Below are positions 41,101 to 48,841 of a DNA stretch of 64,000 bases, piece after piece. The notes under the pieces were generated by a model that was not told the origin of the DNA, searched no databases, and saw only the letters and a program-made list of their open reading frames with translations. Origin of the DNA: a virus; the IMG/VR virus record IMGVR_UViG_3300018424_007835, positions 1 to 64,000 of that record, one strand, 5' to 3'. The translations under genes were made by a program, and so were the position numbers. Within the stretch, counting starts at the first letter, position 1; every line of letters starts with the position of its first letter.

Positions 41101-43942
41101 GATGAGCCCGGACGACTGGAACAACCTAAATGCTATGCCGACTAGAGATTTGCTTAATATGCAGCGGCGCATTTTGGCAGACAAAGAAGATACTCGGGCA
41201 TATGCCGATAAGCTTGGGGAAATTAGTGAGATTCTCGATAGACGTAACCGGTTTGGGCCGACTGAGTTGCAGCAGCCAATCCATAATCGTAGTGATGCGG
41301 CGTTGGAGAATTTGCGGAACGTTTTGTCTAGTGAATTTATTAACCGGCGTGGGATGAACCCTGGTGCAGTTTTGAGCATGCAACGTCTTCGTGATGAGGT
41401 TGATGCAGAAATTGGGCGACGTGAAGCCCGCAATCAGGTTGGCCGGGCTGTAGGTAATAATGCTGATTTAGATGGCAGGCTTGGTCAGATTGCCAGGTAC
41501 GATTGGAAAGAGGCAGCGGAGACTCGCCGGGCTAAGCGGAGGCAAAAGATTAAGGCTTTGGCCCAGCGCAGGTATGGGGATGATACGCCTTGGGACATTA
41601 CGGCCAGCGAACTGTCTTTGTTGGGTGATCGGGAAGCTGAGTCTAGAGTTCGTGCGATGTATTCTGATGGCGTTGAAATGAATGTGGGCGAGATTGAGAT
41701 TGATGGTGTAGTTTATCAGAAGATTATCCAGCCTGAAATTAATGATGTTTATATCCAGCGTGAGTCTGACACTGGCCGTATTTCGTACATTAATGCTGAG
41801 GGGGTTAATAACTTTATTTTGCGTGCTCCAGATGGCACAGAGTTTAGTGAACGAGGCTCCCCAAGTCACCTTGATGGCGGTATTGCGAGGACACTGAATT
41901 TCAAGTACAATGCCGACGGGAGGCTTTCAGCGAACAGCCACGCCTATCATAGTTATCTTGGTTTCAAAAAAACCATTGATGGGCCCAATGGGCAAAAGGT
42001 TGACTTCAGCGGCGGGGGCGCTTCTAACGAGTTTAATGACAACGCTGCCTTGTGGTATGGAGGATTGGGCATTCCTAAGTATAAGGTGTCTGCAGCGGCA
42101 GATGGGGTTGCGGTGTGGGCTCGGCATGGTTACCGTAATAGCGATTCCCGTCAAATTATTAGGCTTAACGAGAGAATGGAACTAATGCTTGAGCGGTACA
42201 ATGGCTACAAGCTGGCTAAGGGAGATGGCAGGGAGATCACCGCCGAGATGCTACAGGCGAAAGCTTTAATCAAGGACGATATCAGGGCCGCCCGCATTGA
42301 TACGATGCTTAGCGTGCATCGTGACCCCGATAGCCGTGCGGACCAGCTTCCAGCTCACCACGATTTTTTGGTGGCTCTGGATGGGCCTAATGGGGAGCGT
42401 AATGCGGTTGCGTTCCAGGCGTTCAAGGGTAGAGGGTTCAGAAGCTTTGCTATTGGAGGACCCGGACAGGATGGGGTGCCTGCAGAAGAGATAGCTGCTT
42501 TAGAAGCTGATGATCCTGACATTTTGGACAAAATGCAACAACTTGGCTATGACGACCACGGTGGTTTGTCGGGGGCACTGTTTGAGGCGGGTACTTACGA
42601 TGTTCAGGAGCTTTTCCCACGGGGATGGTTTGATGAGCCTGATCCAGCTTCTAGGCCAGAAACAATTAATCAGCGGCTGAAAACGGCTGAGCGGTGGAGT
42701 GTTAATCCTAATCGTGTTCCTTTAGATGCAAATAATGACCCGGCAGGTGCCTTGCCTTCTGTTGCGGTTGGTGCCAATGGGATTGATGATCAGGCAACTG
42801 CTGTTCAGCGGCTGCGTGATGGTGGCGACATTATGGAGATTCCTGACTTTTTCGTGGCACAGGCAATCTTTGATAATTCAGATCATCCCGGGTCAGGTCA
42901 TTGGGACCGGTCAGACGTTGTTAACGCTACGCCTCGTTATGAAGTTATTACGGGCATTCAGCGGGGGATTAACAATGCTGGTGCTGATCTGACCGATCTA
43001 CCTAGTGGTATGACTTTCTTCCGAGACTCTGAGACTGGTCAGCTGTATGGGTTCAAGTTTGCTAATGGGTATTCATTTGGTCATTATGGTGGCGCTGTTG
43101 AGGTTACTGCTCGTATGTTGCAGGAGCGGATGGGTATGCAGGCAGGTCAGATTCGTTGGGACGGCCCGATGGGTGAGGACAATAACCCGAATGTGCCTAA
43201 TCCGGGTACGACTCGTGGGTTGGTTATAGAGATGGCTCATAACTGGGTTCCTGAGGGGCGTGGTTTGGGCGATACTAATACTAATCTAAGGTTGCAGGAT
43301 GCGGACGGTTTTGGGCGCAATATAAGAGCGACTTCTGGCAATTCCAGCTATTTTGAGGGGGGAATAGTAACTGAGCCTGACGGTACTGAGGTGGCTGTGG
43401 GGCCAGTAAATTTGGAAGATATGTTCCAGATGACTTTGTTGGATATGCTGTTGGGGAACCCAGACCGGCACGAGGGAAACTTTGGGATTTATGTTGATCC
43501 TGAAACAAATGAGCAGCGTTTGGTGCCTTGGGATAATGAGGCAGGTCTGATAGGTGGTGCCAGATTCGGCCGAGGGGGCCAGGTAGAGATGGGAAGGGTT
43601 TTGCGGCAGCAGGCTATGGCAGATGGGGACCCTGCAGAGCAGATGAAGCTGCTTCAAGCTGGGGGTTATGTGAGTTCTATTCATACGGCGTTGGAGGAGC
43701 GTATTCAGAGTGATCGAGAGGGGGCTCGGGAGGCTCTTAGTGCTGTGATGGAGCGCATGGCGTTTGGTGAAGAAATCGCACGTTTGGGTGATGATATTCA
43801 AGATATGGTTTCGGATGTGGGTGACGATTTGAGTCGTGACAACCAGTGGGAATTGGCGTCTCAGTTGCTCCAGCAGCGGTATGATTGGTTGTTGGAGCAG
43901 TTTGAGTCTAATAATCTAGACTATATTTTGGATCTAATATAG
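35165..43942 (+). CDS. Giant virion-region protein (2925 aa) with C-terminal kinase-like domain
   Basis: The N-terminus (FRYWRPILKKPGGFRRCVVILMDNPKFGGKP ... WLHHELTGKWPNEGNHH) matches a module I recall from head genes of actinophages. Two FRCPPG...CG motifs follow (about residues 236-257 and 596-618). After them come a duplicated module with the motif NLRPGDEHPD, four to five helical repeats of 80-86 aa (38,160-39,400) and a long Arg/Asp-rich helical region. At about 2757-2795 there is LGNPDRHEGNFGI followed by VPWDNEAG, the catalytic loop and metal-binding DN of PI3/4-kinase and HipA-like kinases; GFKFANGYSF upstream may hold the ATP-binding Lys. The ATG at 35165 is preceded by GAGGG. A virion-injected multidomain effector is the likeliest role, by inference. 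Confidence 0.8.
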   Translation: MTDMHVKAPEVGPNADALTSLTRGRGPRRGNLEALFRYWRPILKKPGGFRRCVVILMDNPKFGGKPQRICAWLHHELTGKWPNEGNHHGRGGRSGGGRRRRRGRRKKSFSVDTLVGNSLRETVRESRSLGGVMSQPIDGRQNVVEMKAAMFLQRYESHVFPEVVTDVKRVGIFGGSSRLAQGAQAVGTAIAPGDISDVRSPVRSQIYEMLTPGFGFNIPGRTPRRRGGRGARNKFRCPPGYENGGTFTNSEFSTCGAQILGIPKFGPGAPTLAAARELASLASTAGLVQEIGDLRNNSNPLDIIRAAQIPQAPKKGSPTRAQTSIDFVLQQYSELDFPIKAVRRDGVILEPVVPVQRLAQMNEFDDLADGNLIDKYSSGVIGAELVPAFSSGLRAVYVFIPGVGAVKINRVGGELSPEERAGLLRRFSEGISRAPDMPDPSEDLRAWADASNGRFTVEFGEVTSNGFNVSEPKNELLRVVAAGGIKKTVPRWVYETFMSRSAPRRAKNAPIFEIESEEKSLKVFAFDLPTQPFEAELLMRGAQAYNKNISTKVATFRSLSFKAPSARRIGRTIGETAGSVGGGVSAVFDSGANRFRCPPGTRHGGRFSDQFGRNCGGVAGPQALNRLQQLTNFFQEAQSTINRLNLSGGNGDLDRVTDIPELREALEDAKAQIAEFDTGDAGMLGPGLLQPTERTPLIGLRYVEILERMKADERRREIFENVDWNNLEEVRELFSTLATVEAGRLEVNPPQTPGERRRAALVDNNIDLFGATLQEAVGKNLGTIDAPARPRRARRVEDPDAVDPSPEVLERLRQGSELLPGLRDQLRRYDQFDNLRPGDEHPDRPGFFLTENGGFEDRFGRPMPLLGGGRSGSGRTNDRNAVDITPEVLERLREYADPDSELMQRFSEQRSRQEIIDNLRPGDEHPDFPGYYLDDNGGLRDRTGRPLPLRAGQADLPPRRPRVNPNSEAGFVEAARAEVPDGPDAAFERDKAEWKARKRYWMRTLAEIDDYDDRRWVQRLTDENLQRYADHLSAEDQRGDEINSFQEKMREFVRAEMEFRGLRRPDAIEPGDLPDEADEQFDVAEFQADLVQRLEEGGLDLGSFSQAELDDILKKLDRVLEDNSEPDDGVVWAGIRDALRDEQRRRDALRIGSGVGINERFDLNDPDGVIDALEELDERLDVAEDLTTRNLLERMSNEDLGFYLRAVDRAIEEFDDIDLARLRDDLSREVNRRNGEKPDTPDVVNKHFDELVNRWEALDAGDMGALLFAQLSDDDVVKFRNALARYDGNDPRAEMFRRELDKVFEERFGEGGSKQHSHLPGQELDEKFDLFVSKDIEAALREMNERMFAFDDSDRLGVTQEFWASLSDRDLMFYEQLILRAGSVFGEDNSELRLVLRDFFTDIREEVVRRGPNMGRRPAPRTDAPSEAAIRNVRNRFPRRGLPGRAYWRDEDYDRGDGPELDRRFGRYYDDGSGVLNERGRLVNRVIKEDRAEGDLRPVDDDAQFNRFADPELAIPAAVGNILWKLSQQLNDNPEVFAAAVLNAFQEAANMFRGGVTAREKLNLDALRSYVDSIGDPQAKRLATMRLRNFRALNAALDALDRGDNDRALRALAMLNPVARNNLQQLVDGAPSPEALRSPRRVSPDSLDRFTPDFIVDADAYDLSLAFEEVREAARNAPPGPQRVQALQLLREMRQELARRHRAARIMQTDEEYLDRVMDRALNTQINSFGDAGALPAEMNRLTILELRDALATERGRVADGTGSIERVQRLEAAIAAVTDVYNAQIGRDGRRYEQKLEDAWSAIWGSPEDGMVVPHAVDDASGVAEILRNDFGISLEDWPELRRDLARRIDGLSVDDYARLTGDDNLGPEYLLFNIDRVFEDARRSEIFEMNLPLADRSREALEERLAYLDNFEIDEIARLARRTEAPSPNRLQLDERLQNNRNREIGELELELRRRGAEQMGSNIEFPVNAENIGYGWMSPDDWNNLNAMPTRDLLNMQRRILADKEDTRAYADKLGEISEILDRRNRFGPTELQQPIHNRSDAALENLRNVLSSEFINRRGMNPGAVLSMQRLRDEVDAEIGRREARNQVGRAVGNNADLDGRLGQIARYDWKEAAETRRAKRRQKIKALAQRRYGDDTPWDITASELSLLGDREAESRVRAMYSDGVEMNVGEIEIDGVVYQKIIQPEINDVYIQRESDTGRISYINAEGVNNFILRAPDGTEFSERGSPSHLDGGIARTLNFKYNADGRLSANSHAYHSYLGFKKTIDGPNGQKVDFSGGGASNEFNDNAALWYGGLGIPKYKVSAAADGVAVWARHGYRNSDSRQIIRLNERMELMLERYNGYKLAKGDGREITAEMLQAKALIKDDIRAARIDTMLSVHRDPDSRADQLPAHHDFLVALDGPNGERNAVAFQAFKGRGFRSFAIGGPGQDGVPAEEIAALEADDPDILDKMQQLGYDDHGGLSGALFEAGTYDVQELFPRGWFDEPDPASRPETINQRLKTAERWSVNPNRVPLDANNDPAGALPSVAVGANGIDDQATAVQRLRDGGDIMEIPDFFVAQAIFDNSDHPGSGHWDRSDVVNATPRYEVITGIQRGINNAGADLTDLPSGMTFFRDSETGQLYGFKFANGYSFGHYGGAVEVTARMLQERMGMQAGQIRWDGPMGEDNNPNVPNPGTTRGLVIEMAHNWVPEGRGLGDTNTNLRLQDADGFGRNIRATSGNSSYFEGGIVTEPDGTEVAVGPVNLEDMFQMTLLDMLLGNPDRHEGNFGIYVDPETNEQRLVPWDNEAGLIGGARFGRGGQVEMGRVLRQQAMADGDPAEQMKLLQAGGYVSSIHTALEERIQSDREGAREALSAVMERMAFGEEIARLGDDIQDMVSDVGDDLSRDNQWELASQLLQQRYDWLLEQFESNNLDYILDLI
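37661..37944 (+). repeat. Direct 32-bp repeat marking an internal duplication
   Basis: A perfect 32-bp copy lies at 37661-37692 and 37913-37944 (252 bp apart), and the shared 'CTCCAGAGGTGCTTGAGCGG' lies before each. At protein level it is a duplicated unit of about 80 aa (PEVLERLR ... NLRPGDEHPD ... GRPxPL). Confidence 0.9.
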
Positions 43943-43957
43943 GGGAAGGGTGCAGTC

Positions 43958-44206
43958 ATGAGGCGTTACGTGTTTTTTGATAAGTTTGATAAGACTCAGA
44001 GGGGGATTCTAACCTTAGAGGATAACGGAGATTTTTCTGCTGAGCCAGCGGATATGTTGCCGTATTTTGCTGGTATGGTGCGCTGGCTGGGCCCTGATGA
44101 TAAGCCAACTTCTATATTTGATTTTGTTAAAAGTGGGTTGTATAATATGGATGTGGTTCGTCTTGCTGATGACGGAGAAATGTATTACATTGGGGAGGGC
44201 GACTGA
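43958..44206 (+). CDS. Hypothetical protein, 82 aa
   Basis: It follows the giant gene by 15 nt and has GGAAGGG upstream of the ATG. It is acidic with a beta-rich start. It resembles in place the 135-aa protein that follows the second giant gene at 61757, so each may be a chaperone or partner of its giant; this is a guess from layout. Confidence 0.68.
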   Translation: MRRYVFFDKFDKTQRGILTLEDNGDFSAEPADMLPYFAGMVRWLGPDDKPTSIFDFVKSGLYNMDVVRLADDGEMYYIGEGD

Positions 44207-44817
44207 TGTACAAGTATTATGCGCTTGCTGATGGAAACATGATAGTCGCTCGGGTTAGCGATTCGGGGGACTCCGCAGTTTTTTTCGCTAAGCGGGGTTG
44301 GCAGGACGATGTGGATGCCTTTGAGGAAACCGTAGAAGTACGGAAAGCCCGTCAAGAATCGGCTCCGTATGACGAGGCTGTTCTTAAGAATGCCTTTTCT
44401 GATTTGGTTGAGATTAGTTCAGCCCTATTTGATAGTGCCGTAGGACAAATCAACACTTTCAATCAAGAGTACGATAACAATCAAGCACAGCTTGAGGGTA
44501 TGACTGATCATGATATGGGGTTTTTTATTACTGAGTTTCCTGCACGCCGCCCACGTTTAGCTTCCTATGAGGATATTAACAAGCTGTGGACTGCTATGTT
44601 TGTGGTTTCTACGGGAGGGGGCGATGATGAAGGTGTTCGCACACCTGAGCAAACTCGTGCCGATCTAAAGGCGTTGTATTCTTTGTTGAAGAACGCTGAG
44701 AACACAAACGACGGTTCCACTATTCGTAATTTGGTTCGTTCTTTGGGTGATTTTGATACAGGTATTGTACCGGACCGTGGTTTGGTTGAGCCTGTTCAAA
44801 GGAGGGGTAATGGCTAA
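44206..44817 (+). CDS. Hypothetical protein, 203 aa
   Basis: Begins MYKYYALADGNMIVARV and is helical in the middle (NAFSDLVEISSALFDSAVGQINTF). It overlaps the previous stop (TGATG) and the next start by 8 nt. No domain is recognised. Confidence 0.7.
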   Translation: MYKYYALADGNMIVARVSDSGDSAVFFAKRGWQDDVDAFEETVEVRKARQESAPYDEAVLKNAFSDLVEISSALFDSAVGQINTFNQEYDNNQAQLEGMTDHDMGFFITEFPARRPRLASYEDINKLWTAMFVVSTGGGDDEGVRTPEQTRADLKALYSLLKNAENTNDGSTIRNLVRSLGDFDTGIVPDRGLVEPVQRRGNG

Positions 44818-46315
44818 GGACCCATTGGAAGATCAGACAGTTCCGACTAAAGAGATGGCAGAAGAGTTATCTCGTATTTTGGGTTGTTCGGGGGCGCATA
44901 AAATTGGCGATGATGCGTGGGGCCCGTGTGAGTCTTCATCAGATTTAAAGAGGCTTATTCGTATGGGCAATCCTGCGTTTCGTGAATGGAAGAAACGTCA
45001 GGGTAAAGGTGGGTTTGAGGACTTGTTGCGCTTGAAGGCCGTTGGTGCCCGCAAAGGAATGTTTGATACGCAGGCTGAAGCTGAAATGGCGGCTGTGCGA
45101 TTGGGTTGCTTTGGGGCACATCAGGCGGGGCAGGGGCGGTGGGCTCCTTGTGGTACTCCAGAAGAGCATAATGCTGTTCATGCTTCAGAGCCAAATGGTA
45201 GAAGGGTTTTACGGGCAGCTAAGCCTGCCCGTCGTGTTATTACTAATCCTAAGGTGTGGGAAAACTTACGGGAGCGTGGGCCGCTTCGCATAGAGACGCT
45301 ACCTGGGGGTGGTTTAGTTTCTGGTAAGGCTGCCGCATCGGATTCGTTTAAGCCCACGGCTGGTATGGTTGAGGAAGCAAAGCGGGCTTTGGATTGGCGT
45401 AAAGAGTTTGGCCGTGGGGGTACTATGGTTGGTATTGCACGGGCAAGGGACATAGCTAATGGCCGCAATTTGCCGTATGCTACGGTGAAGCGTATGAAGG
45501 CGTTTTTTGATAGGCATCAGAGTGATTCTAAAGCGGAGGGGTATCGGCCGGGGGAGAAGGGTTTTCCTTCTAATGGTCGGATTGCTTGGGCGCTGTGGGG
45601 CGGTGATGCTGGGTATACGTGGGCTAAGGCTATTGTTCGCCGGGTGGAGGGTAAAGAGAAGTCTATTTTTGATTCGATTGAAGAGAAGCGTTTCTATACT
45701 CGTAAGCGTAGGGATGAGTACGCTAAGCGTGGATGGGCGCTTCCTGATGGGTCGTTTCCGATTAGGGATGTGGGGGATTTGCGAAACGCAATTCAGGCTT
45801 ACGGGTTAGGTAAGAATCGGGCTGCAGCTAAGCGTCATATTATGAAGCGGGCGAGGGCGTTGGGGCGGACCGATTTGATTCCTGATAATTGGAAGCAGAG
45901 AGAGAAAGCTGCCCGTCGAGGCGGTGATCCTAAAACTCCAGCTAAGCCGTCTGAGCGTATATCGGGGTCTAGTAGAAATAAGCCAGGGTCAGCGTCCGGG
46001 AAACGAAACAATATTGAGTTATCTGCGGCGGTGAAGAACTCCTTAAAAGATAAGGTTAAGACACACAATGAGAAAATGCGGAGTAGCGATAAGCCCGACC
46101 GGACTGTTACGCTGGGGCGTTTAACGGCTGTTTGGCGTAGGGGTGCTGGCGCTTTTTCGCAAACGCACCGCCCGAACATGTCTAGGCAACAGTGGGCGAT
46201 GGGCAGGGTGAATGCTTTTCTAAAATTGGTGTCTAGTGGAAAACCTTCAAACCCGAAGTACACGACCGATAACGATTTGTTGCCCGAGAAGCATCCACGT
46301 TATTCTAAGGGTTGA
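44810..46315 (+). CDS. Structural-region protein with two Cys mini-domains and a DUF6582-like segment
   Basis: The 501-aa protein has two copies of the mini-domain (LGCSGAHKIGDDAWGPC and LGCFGAHQAGQGRWAPC). It then has a basic phage module (RGGTMVGIARARDI ... GEKGFPSNGRIAWALWGGDAG), DGSFPIRDVGDLRNAIQAYG as in the 643-aa protein, and a C-terminal VWRRGAGAFSQTHRP ... DNDLLPEKHP segment. I recall these last modules from large-phage structural genes. GGAGGGG precedes the ATG at 44810. Confidence 0.75.
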   Translation: MAKDPLEDQTVPTKEMAEELSRILGCSGAHKIGDDAWGPCESSSDLKRLIRMGNPAFREWKKRQGKGGFEDLLRLKAVGARKGMFDTQAEAEMAAVRLGCFGAHQAGQGRWAPCGTPEEHNAVHASEPNGRRVLRAAKPARRVITNPKVWENLRERGPLRIETLPGGGLVSGKAAASDSFKPTAGMVEEAKRALDWRKEFGRGGTMVGIARARDIANGRNLPYATVKRMKAFFDRHQSDSKAEGYRPGEKGFPSNGRIAWALWGGDAGYTWAKAIVRRVEGKEKSIFDSIEEKRFYTRKRRDEYAKRGWALPDGSFPIRDVGDLRNAIQAYGLGKNRAAAKRHIMKRARALGRTDLIPDNWKQREKAARRGGDPKTPAKPSERISGSSRNKPGSASGKRNNIELSAAVKNSLKDKVKTHNEKMRSSDKPDRTVTLGRLTAVWRRGAGAFSQTHRPNMSRQQWAMGRVNAFLKLVSSGKPSNPKYTTDNDLLPEKHPRYSKG

Positions 46316-46502
46316 GCGGTTTTGCTAGTAGTGTGATATACGTTATTTTTGGTTTTTGCGGCGCTGTAAGAGATTATTGTTAAAGTTCCCGTGGTTGCCT
46401 TTACTTTGGTGCTAGCATAATAGTTGACTGGTGTCACTGCTTTTTGGGTCGCCTGTCATTAAACAGTAAACATGTTAAACTCAAACCTTAGGAGGAATGA
46501 AC
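46316..46502 (+). other. 187-nt gap upstream of the capsid gene
   Basis: No ORF. It probably holds the capsid promoter: TTGGGT, 17 nt, TAAACA (near 46445-46475) is one weak candidate and CATAAT near 46418 another. TTAGGAGG just before 46503 is a strong SD. Confidence 0.35.
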
Positions 46503-47900
46503 ATGAGTTTTGATGAGAGTCGTCTCAATGAGCTGAAGGGTGCTTTGTCTGAGAAGATGGCAGAGCAGCGTCAGATTGCTGATTCGATGCAGATTGAGGG
46601 GACTACCCTTATTGCTGACGCAGAGAAGAAGGCTGCGTTCCAGAAGAATATGGTTGACATCAAGGAAATTAAGGGTCTCATTGAGGGTCTTGGTGAGCTT
46701 GAGGAAGTTCAGAAGTGGGCTTCGGAGCCGAATCAGAAGAGCGTGGCTGCTGCGGCAGATGCGGCTGCTGATCGTCGTCCGCAGGCTTCGACTGTGGGTG
46801 GTGCCTTTTTGGATTCGCCTGAGTTCAAGGATTTGCAGGGTGGCCGAAATGGTTACACCATGCGCTCGCCTTTTGAGGTGAAGAGCCTTCTTACCAAGGA
46901 TATTCATCAAGGTACTCCTGGTGGGACCGGTTTTGCAGCCCCTGATATGTTTGGTGGAGTTGAGCGTGACGGTATTGTGCAGCTTCCGCAGCGTAGCCGC
47001 CGGGTTCGGGATCTTTTCCCTGCCCGCACGACTAATGCTGCGGTTGTTGAGTACTTCCGTCAGACCGGCTATGTGCTTAGCACCTACGGTACCGGTCGTG
47101 CAGTCACTCCTGGTACGCCGGGTGGTGACGGATGGCGTGCCGGGTTTGCGTCTGCGGCTTCGGCTTACATGGTACCTGAGCGTGATGGGAGTGAGTTTGG
47201 CATGAAGCCACAGTCAAGCCTTTCCTTTGTTGGCCGTCAGGCTCCGGTGCGCACTATTGCTCACTGGGAAGCTGCTCACCGTAATGTGTTGTCGGATGAG
47301 CCTCAGCTTCGTGGGATCATTGACAATGAGCTTCTGTACGGCCTTCGCCTTATGGAGGATCAGCAGATCCTTAATGGCGACGGCAGCGGCGACCAGCTTG
47401 ACGGTATCCTCAACGACAGCGACATTCAGGCTTATACCCACCCGAACTTCTCACCGGGCTACGCTTCGGCCGCTTCAGCGAACGAGTCCACTGACACGAA
47501 GGCTGACGCAATTCGTCGTGCGCTTACTCTCGCCTACCTGGCGAACTACGAGCCCACTGGCGTGATTGTCAACCCGATTGACTGGGAAGACATTGAGCTG
47601 ACGAAGAACAGCCAGGGCACCTACCTCCTTGCGATGTCGGTTGCTGGTGGCGCTGAGTCACGGGTGTGGCGGGTTCCCGTCATCGACACCCCTGCGATTG
47701 CTCAGGGCACGGCGCTGGTTGGTGCCTTCGGTACCGGCGCTCAGCTGTACGACCGTGAGGCGGCTTCGATCCGTATTTCGGAGAACTACGATGACTTCTT
47801 CACTCGGAACGCTATTGTTGTTCTGGCTGAAGAGCGCCTTGCCCTTGCGGTGAAGCGCCCCGAGTCGTTCGTTGCAATTACCTTAGGTGAACAACCATAA
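46503..47900 (+). CDS. Major capsid protein, HK97 fold
   Basis: The 465-aa protein has an N-terminal coiled delta domain (about 1-85) that the protease would remove. The HK97-like body follows: VQLPQRSRRVRDLFPARTT, ATAHWEAAHRNVL-type helix (IAHWEAAHRNVLSDEPQLRGIIDNELLYGLRLMEDQQILNG is the spine region), GVIVNPIDWEDIEL, and ASIRISENYDDFFTRNAIVVLAEERLALAVKRPESF. The second ATG (46503) has the best SD spacing. A strong terminator follows. Confidence 0.95.
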   Translation: MSFDESRLNELKGALSEKMAEQRQIADSMQIEGTTLIADAEKKAAFQKNMVDIKEIKGLIEGLGELEEVQKWASEPNQKSVAAAADAAADRRPQASTVGGAFLDSPEFKDLQGGRNGYTMRSPFEVKSLLTKDIHQGTPGGTGFAAPDMFGGVERDGIVQLPQRSRRVRDLFPARTTNAAVVEYFRQTGYVLSTYGTGRAVTPGTPGGDGWRAGFASAASAYMVPERDGSEFGMKPQSSLSFVGRQAPVRTIAHWEAAHRNVLSDEPQLRGIIDNELLYGLRLMEDQQILNGDGSGDQLDGILNDSDIQAYTHPNFSPGYASAASANESTDTKADAIRRALTLAYLANYEPTGVIVNPIDWEDIELTKNSQGTYLLAMSVAGGAESRVWRVPVIDTPAIAQGTALVGAFGTGAQLYDREAASIRISENYDDFFTRNAIVVLAEERLALAVKRPESFVAITLGEQP

Positions 47901-47925
47901 TCGTAGTTTAACGGCTTAGAGTTTT

Positions 47926-47957
47926 GCCCCCGGGTTTCGGCCCGGGGGCTTTCTCTA
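47926..47957 (+). terminator. Strong terminator after the capsid gene
   Basis: A 9-bp GC-only stem (47926-47934 with 47941-47949) and loop TTTCGG followed by TTTCTCTATT. Confidence 0.92.
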
Positions 47958-47973
47958 TTAGTCGTGGCTTTGC

Positions 47974-47979
47974 TATAAT
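47974..47979 (+). promoter_or_regulatory. Leaderless extended -10 promoter
   Basis: TGCTATAAT, an extended -10 box, ends five bases before the ATG at 47985. The identical 14-bp string TATAATAGGGTATG recurs at 51904. Confidence 0.68.
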
Positions 47980-47984
47980 AGGGT

Positions 47985-48725
47985 ATGCCAATATTTAATT
48001 TTGACGATGAAGATTCTGATGTTCCGATCCCTACGTGGACGCCCGATCAGATACAGAGCTTAGAGTCAATTAATCCTTTCTATGTACCTGGCATCGTTAA
48101 CCTGTTAAAGTTTTTAGTTCACGAAAAAGGAACTTTGCTGGACAGCGTGCTTGATTTAACTTTTGTTTTACATTCTGTTGCCAACATGGATAATAGCGAC
48201 TACACACTTAGCAGGACAGACGGTCTTGTTGCTATTGCGAGTGAGTTTTGTTTGATTGACTGTCTGTATGACGGATCGGTTTTAGCAGGAATTGAGATGT
48301 TAGATAACGCTGTACTGTTTTTGGCTTTGAACGATCAAGCAAATTTTGCTTTGGAAGCGGCAGTTTGCTTAAAAGACAAAAACTCCTCAATCATGCAAAC
48401 ATCGGCTGTGCTACCGTCACTTTCGCTGTTTGGGCATTGGGAAGAATTTGCGTCAACGGTACTCGCTTGCCTATTGACAAATGCTTCCACATCTAGTAAA
48501 ATGTCTACACTGTTTAAAGTGATCAAACATCTAGACATTGGAGTGAACTCAGAAATAGAGTTTGTTGACCACATAAGAAAGCTGTGTGCGGTTAATCTGC
48601 TGTCCTTAAACATATCCGAAAGTAGTGATGCTGTAGTAAGCATTAATCACCAACCCGCAGGGCTGTTTCTTCTATTTTCGAACCAAGAAAAACTGGCTAG
48701 ACGTTTAGCGGAGTTGTCCATCTGA
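47985..48725 (+). CDS. Hypothetical protein, 246 aa
   Basis: Acidic at the N-terminus and rich in Leu/Ala helices later (ALFL ALNDQANFALEAAVCLKDK region). Probably leaderless and transcribed apart from the capsid gene. Its lower GC and different codon use than the capsid suggest lower expression. No family is recognised. Confidence 0.68.
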   Translation: MPIFNFDDEDSDVPIPTWTPDQIQSLESINPFYVPGIVNLLKFLVHEKGTLLDSVLDLTFVLHSVANMDNSDYTLSRTDGLVAIASEFCLIDCLYDGSVLAGIEMLDNAVLFLALNDQANFALEAAVCLKDKNSSIMQTSAVLPSLSLFGHWEEFASTVLACLLTNASTSSKMSTLFKVIKHLDIGVNSEIEFVDHIRKLCAVNLLSLNISESSDAVVSINHQPAGLFLLFSNQEKLARRLAELSI

Positions 48726-48841
48726 TAACTTTTTTGGACAACTGGTCTTTTCACAATAACTTGACTACTTACCGTTAGCACTGCCCGTTAGAATACAAGA
48801 ACCATCATTTTTACGAAGACATATATTTAGGAGGATTCGCC

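Noticed and set aside
47926-47957. Reading the GC-rich hairpin after the capsid gene as a small RNA.
   Set aside because: A 9-bp GC stem plus T-rich tail directly after a highly expressed gene is explained as a terminator.
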